The notes under the pieces were generated by a model. That model was not told the DNA's origin, made no database searches, and saw only the letters and a program-made list of their open reading frames with translations. The position numbers and the translations under genes were made by a program. From positions 24,550,264 through 24,614,263 of the forward strand of contig JASFXZ010000007.1 of NCBI GenBank assembly GCA_032209605.1: a stretch of DNA of 64,000 bases, given 5' to 3'. Positions 25,493-37,524 of the stretch are shown here, one piece after another (position 1 is the stretch's first letter; each line of letters begins with the position of its first letter). Source of the DNA: Mactromeris polynyma (lineage: Eukaryota > Mollusca > Bivalvia > Venerida > Mactridae).

Positions 25493-28472
25493 TATTGTTT
25501 TTGTAATGTATAAACATTGTTTGTTTGACTTTTAGTTGTCATGCAACAGATTAATTGCATGTAATTAATCGGTTATGATGCATGAACTGGACATAGCATT
25601 ACAACAAAGAAGTCGGACCGGAAATGCTGCATACAAAGTGCGAAACCACTCCAAACGTACCCGAGCACATGCATGTAAACAATTACAAATGCAAAAGGAA
25701 TACAAAATACACAAATTATAGGACGCAATTGGAGTATCACATTTAGTTAAATATTGTCAAAGTTCCAGCTATATAACATGTGCACAAGGGTAATAGATTC
25801 CAATGTATTAGAAGCAATGAATTAGACACATGCACAATGACATGAACTGTAACTATGATGTAGCCTCCATTTGAAGAACGTTACGTTGTAAGGAACTGCC
25901 GAGCGTTTATGCAGATTGTTGGGGATTGGCGCCAGCAGAGCATATTAAATTGAGATTCCGCAAGAAAGAATTTCTACTACATTACATCGCGCAAAACGAA
26001 CGTCTTGTGTTTATTATCGGTTATATAATTCCAAGTTCTCCATTGACAGTCGGGAATGGGCAAATTAATTTAATGTTCATCTACGATTTTATGCAAGAGA
26101 ATAATTCACAGTTCGCAAAATGTGAGACAAAAAGCTCAAGTAATGCCATACTATACACAATCTCTGCCGTATGGGCTTTAAAAGAAACGTGTTCTTTGCA
26201 AATTGCAGAAATCCCATATGATTGCTCTTACTTATATCTGGAAACAAATTAACATGCTTGCATGTACCGACCAGACAAATTATCTTCAACGGAGGAGATT
26301 TGCATACCATTGTCTTCTTCACAACACAGTTACCATTTAGATTAGTCTGTATTATTTACTCATAGTTTCAGGTCTTTCAATTTCATCATGTTTTGTAATG
26401 TTAGATTCCTCGTGTTTGTTCCATCCTTTTTGTCCATTTCAGGAGGTTATAATATTGCAAAAACCGTCGAAATTGTTTTTTGTTTCTTCCAGAACATTGA
26501 CAAATGGTTGTTAGATTTGATATATATCGTCTGGATATAGACAGCTGTTTCCTGCGTTATAGTTACTAAGAAAAATAATGATACTGTGTTTCTTTTAACA
26601 AAATGTATGTGAGAATACCGTTTCTTCTACACTATGTCCGCTGGGAAGCATTTTAGAAAATATGTATTCTCATTGTTTGTTAACAGATGACAACTAAATA
26701 AAAACACTTATAAACCAAATCTTATGAACTGATTGTTCTACAATATAATATTTATATTATTTTGGTGTAAAATCGCAAATCGTAATTTATGCAAAGAAAT
26801 ATCCATCATAATGTTACTCACGGATATCAGATGTTGTTGCAAGATATACGTGTATTATGGTTCTGAATGTAAGAAAACATGTTGAAGCTGTGAATCTGCA
26901 ATCAATTATGTCAAGTATAGACCTGAGAAAGAAAAGGGGGAAAAGCCGGAAAATTAAAATATTTTAACGCTCATTTACTTCTGCGCATTTTTCTTGTCAA
27001 CATGAATATTGTATTGTTATGAAATGCATGCAGCGTGTAATACTAGTAGCGCAATATGTACGTAAATTATATTTATTTCAAAAAATATTTTTTTATTTAA
27101 GGCTATTGATAAGTTTATAGAATTAGTTCTGCGCATTATTAAATTCTCCTAATTCATATGTGTAAAACAAATTACATATGACGCATTACAAACTATTCTA
27201 ATAATTTATTGTAAAAATAGATACAAAATGCACATGTTAATATATGGTGCATAATTATAATTGTGTGTTTTGTTTTGTCTCGTTTTCTTCATTGCATCTG
27301 ACAACATTATACCTCCACCACCAAATTGAAATTAGATCAGTTGAAAATAAAGTAAACATACAATCCTTTTAAAGGAACGTATAAGTACAATGTTACAAGC
27401 TCATCAGCTGATGTTTCGTGATGTATTATGATGATTTTTACTCCTAAACGAGGTTTTAACCCTCCACCAATTCTTATTGTGACCCAACCGTTTCAAAGTA
27501 GTACTGCTACTGCCGTACTAACATGGCTTTGCTATTTGCATATCAGTGTTGTGTAAACCAATCAAATCTTACGTAAACCATTAAACCAACTCTTAACCTA
27601 ACAACCTTTGTAACCTTGACACGGACGGGTTTACCTTTCGATTAGGGGGGCGTTACCTTACCGACATCCACTGAATTTCGGTGAATTTATCGAAATTAAT
27701 TTTGGATCTGGAGTACAGCAATTGTAACATCTCGACATTTTGTACGTTGCACAACAAATCTTAACCTTAAAATTGCGCTGACCATCTTTTCAAGAAATGT
27801 CTTGTTGTACTGTGTTCTATGTCCGTTATAGCACATTTTATTACGTACTTACGTGTCTCTTCGTGCTTTGGAGGTGGCTTTACGCTTTATATGGCATTTC
27901 CTGTCTGAAAAATCTATCAATCTTTTATCGTAAATCGTGTTCTCCATTAAAATCGCAGACAGAGATTAATAGACCTAACAGCAGCGTGGCGCACTTCGAC
28001 TGTATGAAGGGGGATTTGACGAGATGCTATAAACAGCTTTTGTATCACCAGTTGTTGTCAATTAAGTTATATCAATATTGAACGTAACTGAAAGAATATT
28101 GTGTCTTATGTTTACAGGAATAATTATGTTTATGGAGTAACGTGAATCTGCGTGTTAGATGTCGTGTTGATGCATGTTACGAAATGATTATTACTTGAAA
28201 TATCCGTTTATGTTCGAACAATGTTCTTGTGGGCTACTATTAGAAACGCATTAAGGTATAGCAAATCTGTATCTATTCTAAAGTATTGGTATAACGCTGA
28301 AAACGGTCCCATTTTCGCGTCTGTGTAATGTAACAAAGTCTTGCAATTTTGAAATAAGATAACCTGACCTTAAGAATAATTTGTTTTTAATACGTCTATG
28401 TTTATTCACAACAATATTTCATTTTATTACATTTTGCACTTTTCATGAACAAACAGTACCTAATATATCCGA

Positions 28473-28585
28473 GTCGCGTGACAGTTATAGAAATAACTAA
28501 CCAATGGTAATAATGAAAAATGTCGCAAATTGTTCCCTGAGTTCTATTTTATATAAAAGCGCGGCCGTTATTGGGTTGAGCTCCC
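28473..28585 (+). promoter_or_regulatory. Promoter-like block, copy 3
   Basis: Equivalent of 17494-17605. ACCAATGG (28500-28507) and TATAAAAG (28552-28559) with the adjacent GCGCGGCCGTTATTGGGTT are kept. The E-box is changed to CGCGTG. About a dozen bases just after the expected start are deleted. Confidence 0.45.
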
Positions 28586-31500
28586 GGAATTGAGATATGT
28601 TAAATTTACGAAACGGTTGCTACGCATGAAAGGGCACAGATATCAATAACAGATCGAGTACTTGGAGAAAACTTAGCAAGATCAATAATTATATGCGTGT
28701 TTTTTATTTCAAATTCCTCTTCAAAGACACTGCTCTAATAATCACGAATGTCAATATTTACACAACTGTCACAATGACAATAATACGATGAAAACATTCT
28801 TCGAGAGACAGTGTTATATGCATTTTAACAAATATTCCAAACCACCGATTTTAAAAAATACCTTTGTTGTGTACCCCTTTTTCATTTGCTGACTTCCTCA
28901 TAATTTGTTAACAGCCGTTTACATGTAAATGAATGGATTATACCAACAGAGGCAATTTGATTCAACACACAAAATTATTATAAACAACTCATGTGTTAAC
29001 GTTGTTTAACATATTCCATTTAAACCCATTCAATAGACTCCAGATTGGTATATACGTATGGGTATTTTCGTGTTTGAATCACAATGAAAAAAAAGACAGG
29101 ATTTAACGTGGTCTGAACTTAATAGATCTAAAGTTAAACTTTGTTTTTACACCTGGTAAAATCCCATTTTTAGCGAATTCCAGATTTCATCTATTTCTAA
29201 CGGATGTTCGATTGTTATGACCTATAACATTTCAAAATCTATTCTGAAAAAGTGTTTCCACAGATACACGCTTTTCCCAACATTCCACCGAGGCGTTTGT
29301 TTACATGTACTTTCGTGCATAACTTACTATCAACAGCTGATGTCATGAAATTTATGAAGGGCATTGCCGAACAAGTAGAGTATATTTTAAACGGCAGTTC
29401 TTTCGCCCACCTTTTTACATATTTTAACATTCTCACGTGGTATTTGCAAAATCAATTTTGAAAAACAAACGTTACCTTCTCTGTCTAAAACATTGACCGA
29501 TTTCATTCAGTCAAGTGATTCAAACGTTTGAAAATGATATTTTTTCTGCTCGATCAATCGAAGTCTTCTAAATCGGGAAGTCATTTTCCTGTTGAAAACA
29601 GAATAATAGCGTTTGTTTTCAAGTACAGCATTGCTAAGCAGTGGTTAGTGGTTATATCGTCTGTCTGTTTCTGATGCTTTCTATGTTGAAATTTATATTT
29701 ATAAAAAACAATTGCGTGAATGTTCAACGTTTACCCCATACAAGAGAATCTCAGGCGCGTAAGGTGGGGCCAATGGATACACAGTGAACCAATTGTGTAT
29801 GTTTTCAGAATATGTTGATCACATAATTATGTTGAGTATAGAACAAAATATATTCCCAAAGACAGAAATAATAATTAAATGTTAGTTTTCATCCATGGCA
29901 TTCATTTCACAGAACAACTTCCTATTTAGTGTTAGTTTGATTTCCACGCGTTTCTGAACCGAATGTAGCTCATATTTGTACATCAGAGCGAAAGTAAGAT
30001 TTTTTCAGTGACCTTAATTAGAAATGTTGACGAATCGGAGGGAATGACATGTTATACGTGTTTCATGTCAGTTATTGTCGCATTATATAGCATATGCCTA
30101 AAGTAAAGTGCATTCCGGAAAAAGCTAATTTCTTATTACTTGGAAATATGTCGAAGTCACAGAAAAATATAAAATATTTTGCCAATATGTAAAAAATACA
30201 TCGATATATCAAGTATCGTTCACTAAAATGCCATTTGCATACGTGCAGTTCATGATTTTAAATATTTTCACATCTAGTTATGTCTTATACATGCTTATGT
30301 ATTACTTTGACCTTATTGTTCCCTGACTCGTATTAAGTATGTGGGTCTTTTGCAAATTGTATACGAAAATAACAATAATCTTCAGTTAGTTTGTTCTTGA
30401 ACACATTTAGTAGGTAAGGCAAACTTTTAGACATAGCCTTTTGACAACGCACTAATTTCATTTTTTAAGGTAGATTTGTGTCGTTAGTCTTCGTTAGTGC
30501 CAGTTCTAATAAAATACCATAATTGTATTGAATCATACGTTTTATTGTCATTATCAGTCTCAAAACGGCGTTCTTCTGAGTTTCTATACCTTCGTATTGT
30601 TTATGTGTGTCGTTTTCGAGCACTTTATTTCAATGAGTGATTTGGAACTATCAAAAATAAACAGTTTATACACACACTATACCGTTATTGTTCATGCATA
30701 TTGTTTTGGAGTGCCGTGAAAATGCGTTTTCTGAGTGTGATTTGTTTTTTGAATAATGTTCTGTAGTTATTTTCGGTTGCGCGTAACTCATTCATGAACC
30801 GAGCTGTTAGTTTAGTATGGAGTGCTTTATTATACAATTGATGTTGCTTAGTTTCAATGTCCTCTTCCTTTCTGTATATGTGTGTGTCTCCTGTTTGACT
30901 GTGCGTACTTCCTTTCTTATGGCTAAATCTGACTTGGTGTTCTTATTTGTGAATGTGGCTTCTCCAATTAAGCTATCTAAAGTCTATTGTGGACAGCATT
31001 ACATTTGCCAGTCACCTTTGTTTGACCCGTATCATTATCTCTATTCACAAAACGTGTTTGCATTTATCGCATCATAGTTTCGAGATAATAATATCCTGGC
31101 ATCTATATAGGTCTCTTCATATCAAGTATTTATTCGAAGCATGAAACCAGCGTTTCCTCTTTGGCATACAATTATGATGATCCAATAGACAGCATCATTT
31201 CCTGGCTTTTGTTCTGATAATTTACTCCGATTTTACGGCCTGACAGACGATGCAGCGCGCAGCATAGTACATAAATTGGCCTTACCGTTTTGTTGGTATG
31301 TACTACTAATTACATGGTTGTGCAAATATTTTATAATAATTTAGTATGTATAAATACAATAAAACATAATTAAACTAAAACAGGCGGAGCAACATAGGAA
31401 ATACAAAAACAACGTTTAAAGCACTAAATTAAATGTTAAATTAGTGGAACAAAGTAGTCGTGAGAATCAGAGGATTAAAACAGTACATATGTTCGAAACA

Positions 31501-31636
31501 ATTAGTTGTTTATAGAAATACATTGAACATATAATAATTGCAGTACTGTTTGTGAATATGTAGATTTAAATATTTTGATGAATTATAGTTTTATTCAGAT
31601 TATATGAAATGTGTTAACAAAGAACGGAAATAAATA

Positions 31637-31815
31637 CAGTTGGACCTTGTTCATTGGAATTCATCGGGTTACAACATTCTATTTCGAACAATACATGGTT
31701 TAGAAAAGCCTTTTTCAATTCGACGAGCGTAAGAAGATACATCGGTTCCTGATATTTATTTCAGATGAGACCGGGAATTCGAATAGAAGGTTGTCGAATA
31801 AACAATGTTCGACTG
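31637..31815. mobile_element. Small Tigger-like MITE, copy 3
   Basis: Counterpart of 20632-20777, starting CAGTTGGACCTTG after TA and ending in TTCGACTG. Its internal sequence is longer than in copy 2 and both ends are mutated. Confidence 0.6.
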
Positions 31816-32131
31816 TTATTATATGTGTATAACATTTTAATATAAAAAGCTATCGGTTATGTTAAAGCATTACCATGGTAACGTAACACGAATGAAGTAA
31901 ATTAGTGTTTAAATAATTACATTCAGATCACAATATCATTTGAACGCCGTTGTACGATTTCCAACCTCTTCTCTAAGTCACGTCATTTCCAGAAAATGTC
32001 GAATGTCACCATGTACTGACAGTAACTGCACGCAAAAAGTCACATCACATGTTGCGTTTTTTTGAAATGACGTCATTTACAGAAGAGGTCGTTAATCCCA
32101 TAGCAGCGCTCATTTGATGATTTATGTAATC

Positions 32132-32236
32132 GTTAGTAGATTTTAAGTAAAATCTTATTGATTAAGAAGGGGCGGAGCGAGCGTAGCGAGCGAGCCCTCT
32201 TCTTAACCAATACGATTTTACTTAATATCTACTAAC
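32132..32236. repeat. Near-perfect 105-bp hairpin with GAGCGAGCGTAGCGAGCGAG loop
   Basis: The left arm GTTAGTAGATTTTAAGTAAA (and on to GATTAAGAAG) is the near-exact reverse complement of the right arm ending TACTTAATATCTACTAAC. Between them is GGGGCGGAGCGAGCGTAGCG followed by AGCGAGCCC. It stands at the left border of the foreign block that replaces the middle of array copy 3. It is probably a small foldback/MITE-type repeat; no coding capacity. Confidence 0.7.
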
Positions 32237-32815
32237 TGACTTAGAATGTAACCTACATTTTGATTGGCCGATACGCATGCAAATTTCAATGCACAATATG
32301 GTAACGCTCACACAGATACGCAGTAGGCGGAGCTTAAAAGGCTCCAATCGCTTGTATTGTTATTTTGTATTTATGTTTTAACAAATAATGTATCATATAA
32401 ATGATTGAAGAGGTCAGAAATGACTCATGTTCAACAATGCATGCAGTATATATACTGGTCAAATGACGGTCAAACGTATGTACAGATTGCAAATTACATA
32501 AGTCTAAGTACAAATCGTGCATCTTTATATAAGCAAATTATTAATTATATTAATTAATAAATTAGTATTAATTTATCACTATTTATAAATCATCATTATG
32601 TTCATATTCTCCTTGAAAATGTACTATAAAGGCTACACAAAAATATATATTCAAGTCATGATTGTCAGAATAAAATAAAATGCCCTCCGAATATGCATGT
32701 ACTTTTATATAGTTGATCCATTGTTTCTATTATGTTGTACTGTGCATAGATGAGACTGAAAATAAAGAAAATATGTTGTTTGATATCACATCATAAACAT
32801 TCATTAACATTTTTT

Positions 32816-34600
32816 TCAGCAAATGTATTCATACACGGCAATATTACGTACAATAGTCTTGTTATGACAATTTAACATTTCAATAGCTTTAAACATGCTG
32901 GGAAGGTTGTAAAAAGAAGGTTTCAAATAGCGTTTGCGCAAATCATTATACAGTGTACATTCAGAGAGAAAATGGAACTCGTCATCAAGTGGTACATAAT
33001 CTCTGGTGAAATGGAGTCTGTGGTTGCTTCCAACGACCTTTATCAACGCACAGTCTATGAGAGGAAACTCGCAATTGTGTAAATGCGATTCTATATTTGC
33101 AAATGTATCAAAATGCTTATAAAAACGAGAGCTTGTGAACATTGAAATTCTGGTGGACCATTCCTGTATAAAAAAATATCTTTATCCCGATATTTAAATA
33201 TGTTTAAAAATGTCTCTGTATTAACCACACCCTGTTCAAACCATACCTCGCCAAAACCAAGCGTCCCTAACTAGAGTAGTCCAACTAATTTTATTCGTGC
33301 GCAATTCAATATCTCCTTATAATATATTATAAACTGTTTTTATCATTTTCCTTTCATTTGCGTCAACAACTTTTAACCAGAATTTTATAATACCTGTAAC
33401 CCTAACGCTTAACATGCTGGTGCGACCATCACCATAAATAAAGTCATTTTGTGTAGAAGTTTTGACTCCCAATAACTGTTGGTTTTTTTAAATGAACATT
33501 GTCTATTTGTGAAGCTTTATGAAAACCCCATACTTGGCTGCCATAGTTTAATATGGGAGATATAAGTTTGTCGAACAGTTCCAATGAATGTTTCACATCA
33601 ATATTTGAAAATTTAAATATTCCCTTGTATTCCTGTCCAGCTAACGTTGATTGTGCTTCACTAAAAAATCCACTACTTGTGAAAATAATGCCTAGGTACG
33701 TAAACTTATTAACTATTTCTAAAATTGAGCCACCGTATGTCAAATACAAATTTCTTGGTAATATACCATCTTTCCGAAACACAACAACCTTTGTCTCATC
33801 TTTATTAACTTTTAACTTCCATTGTTCACAATAATCATATAAAATAGTTAATCATTTTTGTAAGTCTTCGGCTGTTTCGGCAAAAATGACAATATCGTCA
33901 GCATACATTAATAAATAGAGTTTGATAAAGGTAAGATCAATTCCTCTAAAACCCTTTTTGTATAGTTCATCTTCCAAATCATTAATATAAATTGAAAAGA
34001 GAAAAGGGCTCAAAAACTCCCCCTGATGAGCACTAAGCATACACTGGAATGTTTCACCAAGTTTATAGCTAATCTTAACCCTAGATTAAATTGTATCATA
34101 CATGTACTTAATAACATTAAAAATATTGCCTCTAATACCAAGCTTGATAAGTTTCAACCATATATTTTGATGCACTAAATAATCAAAAGCTTTGCTAAAG
34201 TCGACAATTACACAAAATAATTTCTTGTTATCGTTAATGTAATGATTAATTAATTCATGTAATGGAAAAATATTATCACACGTTCCCATAGTGGGTCTAA
34301 AACCAGCCTGTGCTTCTACATAAATATAATATTCATCGGCCCAGTAAGATAATCTGTTGTTTAATATTCTCGTAAAGAGTTTACCAATTGTACTTAAAAG
34401 TGTGATACCGCGGTAATTATCTATATTATTAACGTTACCTTTTTTAGGCAATGGTATTATATAACCCTCACTCCAATCCGTTGAAAAATAACCAATTGAT
34501 ATTAATATTTTGTTGAATAATTTCGCGAAATAATGTATCAAAGAGTTCTCGCCATAAAGGAGAAATTCATTTAAAACACCGTCCGGACCAGACGATAATT
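32816..34600 (-). pseudogene. LINE reverse transcriptase and C-terminal region, degenerate (CR1/Jockey/L2-like group)
   Basis: On the minus strand the upstream part (about 34600-34086) has SSGPDGV, then IIPLPKKG, NYRGITLLS and a DFSKAFD motif, all characteristic of non-LTR reverse transcriptase. After one in-frame stop follow HQGEFLSPFLF (where QG-LSP is expected) and the catalytic MYADD at about 33900. After another stop come the thumb-type motifs FTYLGIIF and ILNYGSQVWG (to 33444). These three pieces share one frame. A frameshift then separates the C-terminal segment (33142-32816), whose HFLSECTLYNDLR resembles the cysteine/histidine-containing tail common in this LINE group. It would copy its own RNA at a nicked target site. 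With several stops and shifts it is dead. The 3' end is not defined; 32237-32815 holds no further recognisable feature. Confidence 0.85.
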
Positions 34601-34771
34601 CCGATATAGCCTTTTGTATATTTCACTATACGATATCACACGATGCAAACATTTACAATCATTACCTACTGCAGAAACGAAACTACTTCTTGAGCTGTCT
34701 ATATCGTCCGGTACAGTCGCATCGCTTACACGCTGAGTTAAATGTTCAATACATGCAATAATTCAGGCTCA

Positions 34772-35470
34772 CTAATACCATTTCGAACCATCCCATTTGT
34801 AGTAATCATTAGCACAAGTATAGTCATCAGTTATCGAATGATTCTTGTGCAACGGGGTATATTTACCTATACTATTACCTGCAGCTAAAGAAAAATGAAC
34901 TACACAATGGTCAGATAAAATATTCGGGTTATTCACCTGGAAATGTTTAAACATACATAATAATTGTTGACTTACTAAACTATAATCTATCAAACTAGAG
35001 CCTCTGCATAAACCCTTGTCATCACATACACGACCATTTGCTACACGTAGGCCCGTTTGTTTTAGAAAGTCAATAAGCAGACGGCCTTGAGAATTAACAC
35101 TGTTATCACAAGTTTTCCTATCTATAATAATGTCCATACAATAATCGTCTGGTAAAATGTTTAAATTCATTACAAAATCATTGTCATCCGACACATAATC
35201 ACAAAGTTGACCAATCCTAGCGTTTAAATCTCCTACAATCATGTAATAATACTCATTTGTCTCGCTATTTTGAAGTTGTACAATATCATCCATTAATTTG
35301 TCAAAAACATTCATATCTGTAACGCGATTTCTCGATGAGTTCCTCGGTACAATGTAGCACAAGCATAGTATCAAATCTCTATCAAAATTAAACAACCGTT
35401 TGCCTAATTTAATCCAAAAATGAGAATCATCAGTACAAGAAATAATACAGTCGTTAATGTCAGTGTCGAT
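34772..35470 (-). pseudogene. LINE AP-type endonuclease, C-terminal two thirds
   Basis: The minus-strand frame contains LCLCYIVPRNSSR, then GDLNARIG (catalytic Asp/Asn), the SSLIDYSLVS motif and the terminal ILSDHCVVHFSL (SDH signature). These are the ordered motifs of the apurinic-type endonuclease of non-LTR retrotransposons, which nicks the target DNA. It is upstream of the reverse transcriptase but in another frame, with stops between (34600-34772). Its N-terminal third, with the catalytic Glu, lies apart at 36340-36600, separated by an insertion of roughly 0.85 kb. Confidence 0.8.
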
Positions 35471-35479
35471 AACTTACGT

Positions 35480-36335
35480 ATACAAGAAAATCATTGATGC
35501 AAAGCATCAAAGGTCGCCGCTAAAGAATTGAATGATATTTTGTTATTTACATTCTTTTGTACAAAAAACATGTAACTAAAGCATTACACTCCATTTTAGT
35601 AGTATCAAACACGTAAACAAACAAAAATATTAATCTGTTTACAGACCCAGTTCCAACTTCTCTGTATATAGCAAGGTCTTTGTTCACAAAAATGATAATA
35701 TTTAAAATTACATTCTTTGAATCTTTTACATAATTTCTCATTAAGTTTCTAAATAATTATCTCAGACTATCATGACACTCAAAATTTATCACGGGAACAC
35801 ATTTTCTTTTCTGATCCATACGTACGTAAAGAATAAGCTTAGAAAAAGCACTACTTTTATCTAAATATTTATTTCATACAGTTAACGCATCACTTCTATT
35901 TGTTATAATTTTTTATGCAAAAGATTCAAAGAATGCAATTTTAAATATTATTATTTTGCTTTATACAGAGAAGTTGGAACTGGGTCTATATGTGTTCATT
36001 TAGTAATGTTAATATCGCTAGTTCTGTCATGTGATTGAAGAAATCCAACAAATTTCCGCGGGATTTTATTGTTTACATCACGTGAGAACTATTTTCAACT
36101 TTCTAAAAATAAACTTTCCGTAGACTGGTTTCAAATATTTTATCAGTCAAAATAGACCATGACCATTTGAAATCGTGCACCACATGAGGGAATAAATTAA
36201 AAGATTAAAAAAAAAAAAAAACAATAAAAAAATATTACAAATACTTTTTCTATATAACTTTATTGTCAGTGGGTAAAACTATCTTGAATCGAATAATCTT
36301 GGAAAAGAATTAAGTCACGTGCCCCTCCACGTACA
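35480..36335. mobile_element. Insertion splitting the LINE endonuclease
   Basis: About 0.85 kb of sequence unrelated to a LINE lies between the two halves of the endonuclease. The borders carry loosely similar sequence (ACGTATACAAGAAAAT at about 35476 and ACGTACAAAAAAATAT at about 36330), possibly a degraded target duplication of about 16 bp. Inside is an inverted repeat: 35641-35725 pairs with about 35913-35985 (ACCCAGTTCCAACTTCTCTG and its complement). No TIRs at the borders and no protein domain were recognised. Exact borders are uncertain. Confidence 0.45.
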
Positions 36336-36339
36336 AAAA

Positions 36340-36600
36340 AATATCCCATTCCTGACAGTACTGAAGTGCGGCGACAATAAATCAACAACCCACCGGAAAT
36401 GCGAGTTGTGCCAATTAACTTTTGAGTCTTGTATAAAATATAATGTTCTAAGTTCTCAACATCGTAATCAAACTGCACCTCCACACCAGGTTTCAGTAAA
36501 GCAAACAGTATCATGGTTGTCAAAAATATTAATCATTTCTGGAGATGTCAATTTATTCATATATTTAGTAATCAAATCATTCACGTTATAATCGTGCAAA
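36340..36600 (-). pseudogene. LINE AP-type endonuclease, N-terminal part, separated
   Basis: Translating the minus strand from about 36600 gives NVNDLITKYMNKL and DTVCFTETW, the conserved Glu-containing motif near the start of the LINE endonuclease. A frameshift just after it moves the reading into a frame with FDYDVENLEHYILYK and ISGGLLIYCRR, which match the next part of this domain in pattern. Similarity stops near 36340. The continuation (VIDTDINDC) is found at about 35470, so this is the front part of the same endonuclease, split by an insertion. Confidence 0.65.
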
Positions 36601-37518
36601 TCGAGTGTTTATTGTGGGAATTATTTACATCGTCAGTATCACACCGCTTACTGTCCTATGTGTAATGTCCTCTTCCAACATGTGCAGATCCTGTACTTGA
36701 TACGATATACATGTTCTTTTCTCCCCCCCCCCCCGCTATTCGGCCTATTATTGTTCCAAGATCTATTCCGTCCGATAAACTTTTCCCTCGTGTAATTTCA
36801 CTGAATTCTTGTTAGTTGTTTTTGCTGGTCGGCTATACATGTTTTCCCTTGCACCTCTCCTCGGTGCCTAATATTGTGTAGACTGTGGTTACACTAGATG
36901 TCTGTGTCGAGAAAGACATTGTCTTGTGTCTTTTAACTCATAATAGCGCCTTTTTATCGCGTGTGTGCGCGAATGTTGGCATTATTTCGACTTTTCGCGT
37001 TATCGTTTGTTTTGAAAGTCGTTATAACGCCTGTTTTGGAGTTATTGAGAGATTTAATTATTTTTGTTTGTTAATCAGTGGCCCTAGTGGACTTTCGTAT
37101 AAAATAGATTTTGTTATTCATGGAATATTTCGATTCGTATTATAATTGTTCGTTTGTGGGATTAGTACTAGTCTTCAACAAAAACAGTGTCCATTTCATA
37201 TTCTATGTTGATTTGCCAAATTATGCAGTCTTTCTTTGTCTTAAACCGATATTAAGTACACTTTTCATAAAAACAACGTGCTTCCCGCACATTATACGTT
37301 ACTGATGTTAATCAACATGTTTATGATAGGAACAACATTTTATTTCCTGCATTTTGTCTTCATCTTTTATTTTTCTCCTCATCATTTTTTGCATCTAATC
37401 GAGGAAGTTGTTTTCATTTAAATACAATAATCGTGTTTGTTTTCTCTTATAACATGGAACAATGTCGATTGGATTTCAGGTATACTGTCTGATTATGTGT
37501 GGTGGTTTCCTGTGTTGA

Positions 37519-37524
37519 AATAAA
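37519..37524 (+). terminator. Poly(A)-signal-like block, copy 3
   Basis: Conserved counterpart of 12573-12578, about 9 kb downstream of the promoter-like block of copy 3, with the LINE insertion lying between them. Confidence 0.3.

Larger units (their letters stand above)
13799..26802 (+). repeat. Tandem array unit, copy 2
   Basis: Second copy, closest to copy 1: a hand comparison of about 180 bases (4561-4740 against 18545-18730) shows roughly four substitutions. It has lost the equivalent of copy 1 positions 130-1270; the junction is near 13930 at a shared ATGCAT/ACGCAT. It has also lost about 0.65 kb in the stretch equivalent to copy 1 11990-12400. It is the most complete copy in the middle, keeping the 16873-18246 segment with its CACGTG, CCAAT and TATA elements. 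It lacks the 651-bp MITE of copy 1: position 19430 shows the uninterrupted site CTTTGATACAACGC. No conserved protein-coding frame was recognised. Confidence 0.9.

Noticed and set aside
25926..26252. Open frame of 108 codons in copy 2
   Set aside because: No ATG start, not maintained in copies 1 or 3, and no recognisable domain.
32334..32522. Minus-strand frame of 62 codons near the LINE
   Set aside because: No LINE motif or other domain; probably chance in AT-rich DNA.
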